DNA of 42,056 bases from NCBI GenBank assembly GCA_003427395.1, contig BFEA01000123.1, positions 1,790,610 through 1,832,665 on the forward strand, written 5' to 3'. The DNA comes from Chara braunii. Lineage: Eukaryota > Streptophyta > Charophyceae > Charales > Characeae. The notes under the pieces were generated by a model that was not told where the DNA came from, did not search any database, and worked only from the letters and a program-made list of their open reading frames with translations. Made by a program: the position numbers and the translations under genes. Positions 1-8,656 of the stretch are shown piece after piece (position 1 is the stretch's first letter; the number at the start of each line of letters is the position of its first letter).

Positions 1-154
1 CTTTTTCCCTTTGGCTTTTTCCTTTTTTCTGTTCTCAAATTGTCTCAATTGACTAAATACAGGTCCCATCCATCCATTCTGGCGGGTATGATGTTCGAGG
101 CCATCGTCGGCCCGCAAGTTGCTACGGCTATAGGCGGCGGCTACCCCGGGGCNT

Positions 155-307
155 GGTCCCACTAGCAAAGAGGACCGGATCGAATGCCTGAACCTGGACG
201 TGTTGTCGAAAGGTGCAGGATTTCGAGATTGAACTGCTTTCCTGCATCTCTGCATAAAACACGTCCACATTCAGGCATTCGATCCGATCCTCTTTGCTAA
301 TGGGACC
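155..307. repeat. Foldback (inverted) repeat, 50-bp arms
   Basis: Positions 155-204 and 258-307 are reverse complements with about 46 of 50 bases matching. They are separated by about 53 bases. Both arms contain the block GATCGAATGCCTGAA or its complement. An ambiguous base sits two positions before the left arm (153). It could be a small foldback element, or a chimeric-read artefact, since a library adaptor lies 180 bases further on. I see no coding content in 1-420. Confidence 0.8.
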
Positions 308-421
308 TCGCCCCCGATATTCTTTCTCCAGACACTTTCTAATTTTAAAATACGAAAAATCGGAGACTTCTAATCTCGCTCCCTACTTCCTTTCGTCGCC
401 TCCCTCCCACAGACGACTCAG

Positions 422-482
<61 letters not shown>
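422..482. repeat. (CT)n(CA)n compound microsatellite
   Basis: About 17 bases of CT repeat run directly into about 44 bases of CA repeat. The repeat ends exactly where the adaptor sequence starts at 483, so its true length and right-hand neighbour are unknown. Confidence 0.95.
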
Positions 483-484
<2 letters not shown>

Positions 485-520
485 GTCTCTTATACACATC
501 TAGATGTGTATAAGGAACAG
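483..520. other. Residual Nextera mate-pair junction adaptor (assembly artefact)
   Basis: Positions 483-501 read CTGTCTCTTATACACATCT, the Tn5 mosaic-end sequence used in Nextera libraries. Positions 502-520 are its reverse complement apart from two transposed bases at 515-516. The head-to-head 38-bp arrangement is that of the circularisation junction in Nextera mate-pair libraries. It is not genomic sequence, and the two flanks need not be adjacent in the genome. Confidence 0.95.
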
Positions 521-806
521 GCATTGGGGAGCAGCGGCCAATTTCGCTTTCTCTCCCCCCCCCCCGCCCCCCCCAAATTGTGCTTTTGTAAAGACACGCT
601 GGTGACGCAGCTGAATTCTTTTTTCTTTTTTTTTTCAGAAAGAGGAAGATTTCATTTCATTGCACGTAAACAGCTGGAAGGAAAAAGGAAAAAAAGAAGA
701 GCGACCAGAAGACTACCGTCCTCTTCCGGATAGAACGCACGATCACTATAGCTGTACGTGGCTCACCTGTCGGTCTAGATACCGCGATAGTGACCGTGCA
801 CTAAAT
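521..806. other. No recognisable gene; homopolymer-rich spacer
   Basis: This stretch holds C-rich (near 556-578) and T-rich (near 618-638) runs and no coding signature that I recognise. It leads into the minisatellite at 807. Confidence 0.5.
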
Positions 807-1055
807 CCGGGGTTTAAGCGTTTCTGACCGTCGTTTCGGCGGACGACGGGTAGGGCAATGATTCGACTCATTTGCCGGGGTTTAAGCGTTTCTGACCGTC
901 GATTTCTGACCGTCAATTCGGCGGAACACAGGTAGGGGCACGATTCCACTCATTTGCCGGGGTTTAAGCGTTTCTGACCGTCGATTCGGCGGAACACAGG
1001 TAAGGGGCACGATTCCACTCATTTGCCGGGGTTTAAGCGTTTCTGACCGTCGTTT
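807..1055. repeat. Minisatellite, about 68-bp unit, 3.4 copies
   Basis: Copies start at 807, 875, 957 and 1026, each with CCGGGGTTTAAGCGTTTCTG. Unit lengths are 68, 82 and 69 bp plus a 30-bp partial. The 82-bp copy has an internal duplication of the TTTCTGACCGTC segment. The units end in a short block that varies between copies (CACGATTCCACTCATTTG). Confidence 0.9.
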
Positions 1056-1226
1056 CTGCCGGGGTGGTAGAAAGTCCGAAGCACTAATCGTGCCCCCGCA
1101 GCTAGTGCATGGATGGATGAGCGCCTTTTCTTCTTTTTTTCTTTTTTATATAATGGATCAGCGCCTTGCAGGATGTAGACTGACAGATGGATGGACACTA
1201 TCCTTTTTTTTTGCTTTTTTTCCTTC

Positions 1227-1343
1227 TTTTTTTTTTTTTTTTTTTTTTTTCTGAAATGTGGCCCGATGGACCACAGATCAGATACTAAACTGATCAGAGC
1301 AGATACTACACTTGATCTTAGCCAAAAGGCGGAGAAAGCTCAC
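1227..1343 (-). pseudogene. U2: U2 snRNA retropseudogene, 3'-truncated with poly(A) tail
   Basis: Read on the minus strand from about 1343, the sequence matches the first 90 or so nucleotides of spliceosomal U2 snRNA. It includes GGCTAAGATCAAGTGTAGTA, which covers the branch-point-recognition region. The following stem-loop IIa has the plant form (TGTGG..CCATCGGGCCACA, stem preserved with a G-T pair). The match stops after that stem and is followed by about 24 A residues (the T run 1227-1250). The Sm site and the 3' stem-loops are missing. An internal 3' truncation joined to poly(A) indicates an RNA copied by retrotransposon machinery, not a functional gene. I found no convincing target-site duplication. 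Confidence 0.85.
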
Positions 1344-1460
1344 GGACAGTTAGAGAGAAAAAGAAAAAGAAAAGAAGGTTGTTCTCATTGCAGTTCGATG
1401 TAAGTAGAGGAGAGATGATTCTTTGGAGGAAGGAGATGGCTGGATGAGCGCTATATTCTT

Positions 1461-1518
1461 CTCTCAATTTCACCTTTCACTACCTATATTCTCTCAATTT
1501 CACCTTTCACTACCTACC
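1461..1518. repeat. Tandem duplication, 30-bp unit
   Basis: CTCTCAATTTCACCTTTCAC with its flanks is repeated at 1461 and 1491 with only one or two changes, giving two adjacent near-identical copies. Confidence 0.85.
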
Positions 1519-1800
1519 TGCGCCTGATCCTAGACCTATACAGGGAACCCTTGCAAGCATAGCTATTAGCTACCTCTCACAATCAAGGAGATGCATTTTG
1601 CCTCTCCCCCCCCCCCGCCCTCCCCTTCCACTGGTCAGGAAGTAGGGTGGGGCTCCTGCTGCAGGGGGCCGGTTAGTGTACAGACCAAGCATTTTGCCAG
1701 CAGCTGCGCCTCCCATCTACGTCCCTCGCCCCATCAAGTAACCGCAGTGCCACCAACCGGCCTAGCTCTTCTTTTTTTTTTTTTTTCCCTTTTTTTTTAT

Positions 1801-2577
1801 ACACCCCTGGACCCGAAACTTTGGTCGTGGAGGGACCCTGTTCACTTCCCAGACGAGGCATGGCTGACAGACTACACCGCCGCCGGAGGCTATGCCCTTC
1901 AGCAACCAGCCAGGACCCCATTATCGGTCGCAGTCAGCAGATGGAAACAAGTGACTTCATACGACAGTGTCTCCGTAAGCTCCGATATTGTTCGCTGTTG
2001 GGAGCAACTCCAATCTGCACCAATGCCCAGAGGGGCAGTTCTGCTCTGGCTACTCTCTCTATTGGTTACCCCCTCTGCAGTGTGGCTCACAGAAAGGGGG
2101 ATGAAGATTCAGCTGTAATGTGGCAGATGTAGGTGGCCATTTGAGTCAACTACTCACTTGTGGCTTTCCTGTCCGCTGTCCCGTCGGATTTGGGATTGGT
2201 GGCGCACTCATTGGGACCGTATCAGCGGTTCTATTTTTCAGTGGGACGAGAAATGGATTTTGCTAGGTGGAGTACCTGAAGATCTCCCCTTACACAAGGG
2301 CTGGGGGTATGTCGCCCAGGCCCTGAGGGCCTGTCTGTTTACCGTCATCTGGGAAGTCAGGAACAGGAACGTATTTGAGGGCAGGTTCCTGGCAGACACA
2401 GTTATAAAATCAAGGGCCAAAAATCTCATCAGACAGGTCATCAAAGCTGATTGGAGGAGGACAGTCCTCACATTCTACCCAAGGACAGCGGGATTGGCTT
2501 GGTTTAATTCCACATGGACCCTGGGAGGTAAGTTGGCAAGGATTGAAGGTGGTTCATTGACTTTGGATCAGTGTTAG
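1801..2577 (+). pseudogene. LINE ORF2 C-terminal fragment with zinc-binding (zf-RVT-type) domain
   Basis: A single reading frame runs from about 1801 to 2577 with one internal stop (TAA, 2116-2118). Directly after that stop the frame reads CGRCRWPFESTTHLWLSC, the C-x2-C...H-x4-C pattern of the zinc-binding domain at the C-terminus of plant LINE reverse transcriptases. It continues with a W-rich helix and an R-N-R-x-F motif, also typical. The RT and endonuclease domains are absent. The TAA most likely replaced a CAA codon, which would join the two halves. It is a decayed remnant and not a functional gene. Confidence 0.7.
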
Positions 2578-2998
2578 TAGGTCAAGAGTAAGAACCTGGA
2601 CACTCGGTTTTATGCCCGCAGTAGGACGGCAGTTGTCGGTGGTTTGCGGGGTCAGGAGGGAGTGTCGCTGTCTGTACAGGAACTAGATTAAGTTCCTCCC
2701 TCCCGAGGTAGGGAGGCAGTGTTAAACTGGGCGGGAGAAGAGCAGCCCGAGTCTTCAGTTATCGGACAGTCAGACCGGGCGTGCTCAGGGTTTGGCGGAT
2801 TTGTGTGCTACCAGGGGGTTGGTCCCCTGCAGGGTCGAGTCCCTGTAAGCGAAACTGGGTAACGCTCCCAGATATTTGGTCACTCCGGGTAGACTGCGAG
2901 GACCCCGGCCTCGAAGTTTTCTATTGGAAATATGAGCCTTGGGCACTGGGCCCGCGATTGATGAAAAAAAAAAAGAAGAAGAAAAAAAAAGAAAAACA
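1801..2998 (+). mobile_element. 5'-truncated LINE (non-LTR retrotransposon)
   Basis: The segment begins abruptly after a T-rich run and contains the C-terminal part of a LINE ORF2, followed by about 385 bases of apparent 3' UTR. It ends in an A-rich tail at about 2963-2998 (A runs broken by G). Severe 5' truncation with a 3' A tail is the usual form of a dead LINE copy. The 5' boundary is placed where similarity to LINE protein becomes plausible and is approximate. Confidence 0.65.
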
Positions 2999-3406
2999 GA
3001 CCAGTGTTCGAACTCCACTGGAAGGAGATGAGTGAAATACTACTATTCTAAAGGACCTAGGCCGGGTCAGTCCGATGATGAAAGTAACAGCAGTGTCTAT
3101 GGCCAGCATGCATCTTCATGCTCCTGTGAAAGCGGGAAGATGTATGCGTAGCGCTGCTGTATCGATACGGAGAGCCGCCTATGGATTAGCCCTCTTCAAA
3201 TAAGGGGCGAAACGCCACTCTGGCTTATTTATTGATTTCATTTATATAATAATAAGGCAACTTGGGTTGGAGAGCTGTGTGATGGGTGACCGTCAACACA
3301 GAAAAACAGGAAAACAAACAAAAAAAAAAAAAAAAAAAAAACCTTCAATGGGATCAACGCCCTAAGGCTTTGGAGTTCTGTCAGGCCAATCGTGGTGATC
3401 CACGTG
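2999..3406. other. Non-coding spacer with poly(A) tract
   Basis: I find no supported gene here. A 20-base-plus A run near 3319-3341 could be the tail of another short retro-insertion, but I could not define its body. Confidence 0.4.
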
Positions 3407-3415
3407 GCAATCAAG

Positions 3416-3446
<31 letters not shown>

Positions 3447-3476
3447 GAAAAACATCCTTGATGCAATCAAGTGTCC
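3407..3476 (-). mobile_element. 42-bp retro-insertion with 14-bp target-site duplications
   Basis: GCAATCAAGTGTCC occurs at 3407-3420 and again at 3463-3476. Between the copies are 42 bases: a T run and then GAAAAACATCCTTGAT. Read on the minus strand this is a 16-base body followed by poly(A), flanked by perfect 14-bp duplications, which is the hallmark of target-primed reverse transcription. The 16-base body resembles the 3' end of the SINE-like family found at 19703, 20425 and 22224, so it is probably an extremely 5'-truncated copy. Confidence 0.8.
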
Positions 3477-3620
3477 CCTTCTTGTACAATGTCCGAAAAC
3501 CAAGCAAAAAGTGGTAGATCGCCCCCCCCGCAGAACCTTCGCATTTCGCCCCCCCAAAACGGGGCGAGCCATAGAGTCTGCCGTGCACCGCGCCAAGTCT
3601 CACTAGCAGTTCGCTTTTAG

Positions 3621-3806
3621 TCCAGCGGCGTAGCTGAGTTGGTAAGGCTCGCAACTTCGCAAGTGGCATTCAGTCCTGGGCGTGCTTGGCGCCGGCCACC
3701 TTGAGATAGACCAGTGTGTCCAGTTGATGTAGCTCAGTGGTTAGAGCACCGGTTGGAAATGCGCATTGTGGTATGAGGTTGCGGGTTCAAAACTCGATTG
3801 CAGCCT
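3621..3806 (+). mobile_element. tRNA-derived SINE sequence, two tRNA-like modules
   Basis: Module 1 has a box A-like TAGCTGAGTTGG (3631-3642) and a degenerate box B near 3666-3676. Module 2 has box A TAGCTCAGTGG (3730-3740) and box B GGGTTCAAAACTC (3783-3795), with a good D-stem (GCTC/GAGC) and a workable T-stem. Neither folds into a full cloverleaf, because acceptor ends do not pair and the anticodon arm is irregular. I therefore call RNA polymerase III promoter-bearing SINE heads and not tRNA genes. About 200 bases of unrelated sequence follow, possibly the SINE body, but I could not define its 3' end. Confidence 0.55.
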
Positions 3807-4412
3807 CCGCATGCACACCGGCAGGGCGTTAGATTTGACGCAAGGCTGGAGACACACCCCCTTGGGCTGATGCTGGTAAGCTATTACAGACATTGCCTGC
3901 GCACCACCCAAGGGGTAGCCCATGGTTGCTATATGTCGGCTTCTACCTAGGTGGGCTGCTGGAGGACATTGGCTACTGGTTGCTCTGTTGATCTCCCCCA
4001 TCATCTGTCCCCCATCATCTGTCATACAAGGTAGGCTATCCTAGTTACGTACAACAGATCCTAGTGTCATGCACATATACCCACAGTGTCACACGGTTCT
4101 TGGTACCTATACTGCCTACGGGCACACCCATATATATACCGTCAAACAACTGCACAGTCTATGGCCACTGATATACATACTGCTTACACATACAGACATA
4201 TGCTACGACATAGATAGAATCTGATAGACACACCTGCATACTTAGTCTAGTAGAATAGTGTTGGGGAGACCGATCTCTGTCATGGGTTCGTTCAGGCCAG
4301 GCTGCGAGGACTCTACTCTGGTCCATGCGAACACTTGGCTGCGAATCGGTTTGTCGGTCTGGACTGATAGTGATACTGATTGTGCCTGACGTCCGAAGTC
4401 CAAGGCTTGCGT
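3807..4412. other. No recognisable gene
   Basis: The first 200 bases may be the tRNA-unrelated body of the SINE. A short direct repeat of CCCCCATCATCTGTC lies near 3996-4022. The remainder up to the LTR of Element 1 shows no coding signature or clear repeat. Confidence 0.4.
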
Positions 4413-6941
4413 TGTGACGCCCAAACCTCACGCCCAGCACGACTTCCTGATCGGAGTAGGATGCAGGCCTGGAAGTGCGAAAAGGGGTGTGCCAAGGATT
4501 TTTGGAACAGTGGAGTCCCAGGTCAGAACTGAGATCTCCTGTGACAGGGTCTTTCGGGGGCACGAGTGCAATTTGGCGGAGAGGGCGTCTTCGGGTTACA
4601 AGGCAGGTGGTATGCGCGGGTTGCTCAAGATCGAGCGAGCCATTGGTTTCGGGGACGGTGGTTCGTGGGTGGGTCCCGTCGGGGTAGGTGGGGTTCCGAT
4701 GAGTCCGCCTGTCGAGGATTGCCACGTGGCGCTGGTCGTCGCGCGTTCGGGTTAGGCCTTCGGAACTCCCGGGTTCTCCGATCGCCGCGTCGTCAGCAGT
4801 TCTCGCAGGGTGTGCTGGGCTAGTAGGGGGCTATGGCCGGCCACGGAACGACGCTGAGTTGATGGTACGGAAGAAGAAGGCGAAAGGGAGGGAAACTGGT
4901 GGTAATGACGACAAATCCCGGGTGGATGAAGTAGTAGGTATGGTCTGGAGAAGGGAAATCAGAGCATCGGGGGTCACTAGAGGTGGCGCAGTGGAATTCC
5001 CGAGGACATAGTCCATTCTCAGTGTGGCAGGGGTATCGCTGCCTTAGGATTTTGTTTATCCAAGGGGTGAAGTAATCCGGGTCGTAGGATGAGTCGGAAT
5101 TCCAGGATCGTGTCATCATGTCATCGCGGTATTATGAGTCGCCTACGGGGGGGTCCGCGGTGATCGCGGTCGCTGCGTGCGAGCACGTGTAGGCCGCGCG
5201 CATGGTGTCGGACTTACGCGTGCTCGTGCAGGTCGACTGCGCCGTTGCGGATTCCAAGATGGCCATTACCAATCGGACAGGGTATCCGCGATCGATGGTC
5301 CTGATGAGTCGACGCCCGGGGATACGTGTAAGTGCGCAACTCAGATCGCGTTTTGCACTTGTCCTCGCGCGGCATTCACCGAGCCCGGCGTCCGACCGTC
5401 TAATCACTCCGTGATGTTCTGAGTATGCAAGATGCAATGATCACAAAGCAGCTCGATCCAAAGACAAGCAAACACACAGACAAAATCATCAATTGCGCAA
5501 AATTCCTATTCTACGCACGGGTGCATCGAATGCGACGGACAACGCAAGGACAAAAGATTCCCCGCAAAAGGTAAACAAGCAAGCATAGCCTCCATACATC
5601 CGCCTCCTCAGTAATCATACACATGATACCTCAGAGTCAAGGACAGAGATAAATAAAACGATCGAAACATGGCATCCATACATTCATAGTGCATCGGAGA
5701 TGGGAATCGCAAAAACAAGTGTGAGCAAAAATCCAAGTCCTGGTTCCGAAAAACAGAAGGGAGAAAAAAAACGGGCGGCTCGCCCGGAACCGTATTCAAA
5801 ACTTATATACACGAGACAGGGGGAAGAAAAGGCAAAAGAAACAACAACTCCGCATCCATCAACCTCTACTCTGTCTTCCTCTCTCTCTTCTTCTTCGATG
5901 CGGACAGTCCGTTGTCGCGCACCAACCCACGAAGCTGTCACCCCGCTTAGTCCTCCCGCATCCGTCAGGTTCGCCCGCGCCCACAGTCTGTCGTGGCCCG
6001 CGTCAACCCCGAGCGTTTGGCACCAGCTCATCGGGTCGCCCGACTCCTGCTCTATTCACCTCTTACTTCGCTCGTGTGTCGACCCTTCCTAATTGCACAA
6101 CCCCGAGCTTCCAACAACTGGTTAAGAGTTCGCGCAGCCGGAATTTATAGCGTGCATGCATGCGCGAAGAACACGAAATCACAAGGACTTAGAAGAAGGG
6201 AAAGGGGAGGGTTTTGCCTACGTCTGCATGGTCTGATCGTGGCGTGGGGGACGTAGCCGCTCTCCACGCATTGATCCGATCATGCAGACCGCGGCTACCA
6301 AAGCGCAGCAAAAGAAAGAGAAGGAGGGCGGGAAAGACGAAGCACAAGAAGAATGATACAGTTACAATGGTGCCCGCCCAAAATTACAGTTATACACACG
6401 ATTAAAGGCGCCTACTAATCAGAGTTCCGTTGCAGCCGCATGACGAAGCGTGTAGACAAAAAGCGCCGCGCGACAAGGAAAATCCTAATGACGAAATTCC
6501 TAAATTCCTATCTAATGCAAAGAAGCAAAAAGCACAAATTCCAGAAGAAAAGTCCAAAATTTCGAGAGCCATCGGGGCTCGACAAAATTCGAAAAAGATT
6601 TAAAAGAAAAAATTCAAAAAGAACGAAGCAAATTCCCGCGCGATGTCTGCGCCCAAAAGTTTGGAACCGAAACAAAAGAAACGACGTCAACATTTATTAA
6701 TCCCGTGCACAGTGGCGCGCCAGCCATCTGTCCAAACCATCAATCAACCGGCCGTCCCAGGACACACCCAACTCCGAACCCAGCCATTCGAAAAGAGACA
6801 ACGAAAAAGACGAAAAAGCAAGGACACTGATGCAATTTCCCACCGATCCCGATCTCTCGTAATTGGCCCAACCTTCCCAACTTAGGGCCCCTCATTGCAA
6901 CCGCGCAGAAAGCCGCGCATTACAGAAAGTGGTTCGTCACA
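4413..6941 (-). repeat. Element 1 3' LTR
   Basis: The left copy of the direct repeat starts TGTGACG and ends CGTCACA, a 7-bp terminal inverted repeat with the canonical TG...CA ends. It contains a minus-strand TATA-like box at 5803-5809 (TATATAA). Internal ORFs of up to 130 codons on the plus strand are antisense to the element and show no domain, so I do not call them genes. Confidence 0.9.
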
Positions 6942-7214
6942 TATGTGACGCCCAGGGGGTTCCAATATTAGCAAGCTCCTGCTTGCTTGTTGACACGTGT
7001 CGATTTCTCTAATCGACCGACACGCGGAGCTCTTCTTTCTATGCCACTTACCGTTCAATTGAGTGTGGACGTCTTCCAACGTGGCATGTAAGCTCTACTA
7101 TTATTTCCTCAGGAAGGGTTATTGACAATCCAAGGAGGGGGGGGTTCACACCCGTCGTAGACTGACACGTGGCAGCCAACCATGCATCCGTGTAAAAAAA
7201 GGAGAGGGTAGACC
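6942..7214 (-). other. Element 1 3' untranslated region
   Basis: This is the non-coding stretch between the last accessory ORF and the 3' LTR. I see no clear polypurine tract next to the LTR. Instead a 16-bp palindrome, CGTCACATATGTGACG, spans the junction at 6935-6950. Confidence 0.6.
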
Positions 7215-7880
7215 CTAGACGTTCCCGGGGAATGGCAGTCGAATCGTTGAAGGTGGAGGTGGCAGATGGTTCAGGGGGAGAGAGGGCATGAATCGATTGA
7301 TGGCGAGAGAGGCGAAATCAGGAAGGGTAGCGTAGTGGAAGGAGCGATGGATGGGGGGGAAGCGAGGGACCTCATGGAGGTGGCGAAAAGCGGCGATGTA
7401 GTCGGGGTAAATGGTGGAAAGGGTCTGTCGCAGGGCGGCGCAAAAATCTTCGTAGTTTTCGCAGGCGGGAATAGTTCCAGATATAATACAATATATTTCT
7501 ACGTGGTTATATTCCCGCCAGTCTGCGCTAAACAGGAGCACATGGAGGAGAAAGGAATCAACCACAGAGCGGGTGGTGGCGTGCGGATAAACGGAGACTA
7601 GATGGCGGGTAGCGTAGAGATGGTAGAAAAGGTGATGGGGGAAAGGACACCAACCATCGGGGAATGGGGGTCTATCGGGAAGACGGGTAAGCATGAGGTA
7701 GTCACAGGGTCGGCGAGAGAACGACCGGGGACGAAGCTCGAACACCGAGATCTTGATGTAGACGAATGGCGGACTGGGACGGGGAGCCGGAGGAAGCTGG
7801 CGATTCACTTCTTCTTCTTCTTCTCCGCGATCCCTCTGTTGCGGTTCCATCGTCTTCTTCTTCTGGCGGCTCCGGATCAT
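7215..7880 (-). CDS. Element 1 accessory ORF-c (221 aa)
   Basis: An intact ORF in the sense direction of the element. Its ATG (7880-7878) overlaps the TGA of ORF-b as ATGA, so it may be translated by termination-reinitiation. The first 35 residues are acidic and proline-rich. The core has a strand-like segment (VYIKISVFEL), a histidine- and tyrosine-rich segment, then RSVVDSFLLHVLLF and IYCIISGTIPAC. The last part resembles the motif LYTRCVDAGVPPR in the Element 2 accessory ORFs, with compatible spacing. I see no signal peptide or membrane span, so it does not look like an envelope protein. I recognise no database family. Function is unknown. That it stays open while pol is broken argues for it being a real gene of the element. 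Confidence 0.6.
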   Translation of the reverse strand: MIRSRQKKKTMEPQQRDRGEEEEEVNRQLPPAPRPSPPFVYIKISVFELRPRSFSRRPCDYLMLTRLPDRPPFPDGWCPFPHHLFYHLYATRHLVSVYPHATTRSVVDSFLLHVLLFSADWREYNHVEIYCIISGTIPACENYEDFCAALRQTLSTIYPDYIAAFRHLHEVPRFPPIHRSFHYATLPDFASLAINRFMPSLPLNHLPPPPSTIRLPFPGNV

Positions 7881-8656
7881 GCCACGGAACCCCGATCCTG
7901 GCGCTTCCGCTTCCTCAGTTCTTCCTCCCCTTCGTTCTTCATACTCGGCTGGCCAGATCCGCTAGCTACTCTCGTTTTTCTTTCCGGGACGTAGTCTGGA
8001 TTGTCCCGCTCTTCACCCAATGGCTCCTCTTCTTCCTCCTCTTCCTCCACTCCCCCTATCTCCTCGTCCTGCGCCGCGTTTCTCCTTGCGATCGGGTCCC
8101 AAAAGGTGAGATCAGTGACGTCGATCTCCAAGTAAATTGTCTGGGAGGGGTAAAGACAATTGTCCTCGTCAATCTCCGTACACGTGGACCATACAAGGTG
8201 CGGCTCGAGCGTTCGAGACAGCACGTGGGTGCCAGGTTGCTTGTCACTGCGTGACAAGATGTCTAGGGGCAGATCGTCCGCCAGCTGAGTCAGAAACACC
8301 AGCAACTCATCCGTGATCAAGGTGAGATTGCCCTCCTCCACCTTCCCGAATACTATTCCCAGCAGATCGCCCTGCTCCGCTGTTCTCCAGGCTTGGATGA
8401 TCAGAAGCTCCACGCTGTCCTCTGGGTGTTCTGGTCCTTCTCCGAACGGGGCTGCTTTTGACCAGCGGAACTCTACCTCCAATAGATAGAAGGCGAGTTC
8501 GATGTAGTCCTCCCACCACGCGTCCCACTTTTCTTCGCTCAATAGCGATGCACTGTTCTCCTTAATACGGTAGGAGTGAGTAGGGGTCCGCGCAGACTGC
8601 CAAAGGGTGGGGATGCTGGAAGGGAGGCCGAAATAGGAGACGCGATGATGACTCAT
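7877..8656 (-). CDS. Element 1 accessory ORF-b (259 aa)
   Basis: An intact ORF whose ATG overlaps the TGA of ORF-a (ATGA at 8653-8656) and whose TGA overlaps the ATG of ORF-c (ATGA at 7877-7880). The N-terminal half contains LLSEEKWDAWWEDYIEL, similar in position and pattern to the strand-EEAW-helix block of the Element 2 accessory family. A hydrophobic block ITDELLVFLTQLADDLP follows. The C-terminal 70 residues are strongly charged, with an unbroken run of eight glutamates and then a basic KRKR stretch. No membrane segment or known enzyme motif is visible. Function is unknown. The position downstream of integrase recalls extra 3' ORFs reported in some plant Ty3 lineages, but the sequence does not look familiar. 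Confidence 0.65.
   Translation of the reverse strand: MSHHRVSYFGLPSSIPTLWQSARTPTHSYRIKENSASLLSEEKWDAWWEDYIELAFYLLEVEFRWSKAAPFGEGPEHPEDSVELLIIQAWRTAEQGDLLGIVFGKVEEGNLTLITDELLVFLTQLADDLPLDILSRSDKQPGTHVLSRTLEPHLVWSTCTEIDEDNCLYPSQTIYLEIDVTDLTFWDPIARRNAAQDEEIGGVEEEEEEEEPLGEERDNPDYVPERKTRVASGSGQPSMKNEGEEELRKRKRQDRGSVA

Noticed and set aside
807-1055. CRISPR array or telomeric repeat
   Set aside because: Units are contiguous without unique spacers and do not match the TTTAGGG telomere; the context is eukaryotic.
2785-3109. ORFs near the LINE A tail
   Set aside because: They owe their length to low-complexity lysine or phenylalanine runs.
3727-3806. Functional tRNA gene
   Set aside because: Boxes A and B are good, but acceptor and anticodon stems do not pair and the length is wrong, so a SINE head is more likely.
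5301-5310. Hammerhead ribozyme core (CTGATGAGTC) in the Element 1 LTR, also at 17506
   Set aside because: No GAAA box follows at a suitable distance and I could not pair the three stems, so it is likely a chance match.
5700-6092. 130-codon ORF antisense to Element 1 in both LTRs
   Set aside because: Conservation is explained by LTR identity, and there is no domain or start context.
7215-7880. Envelope-like protein (retrovirus-type) downstream of pol
   Set aside because: ORF-c has no signal peptide or transmembrane segment and is proline- and histidine-rich, so env is not supported.
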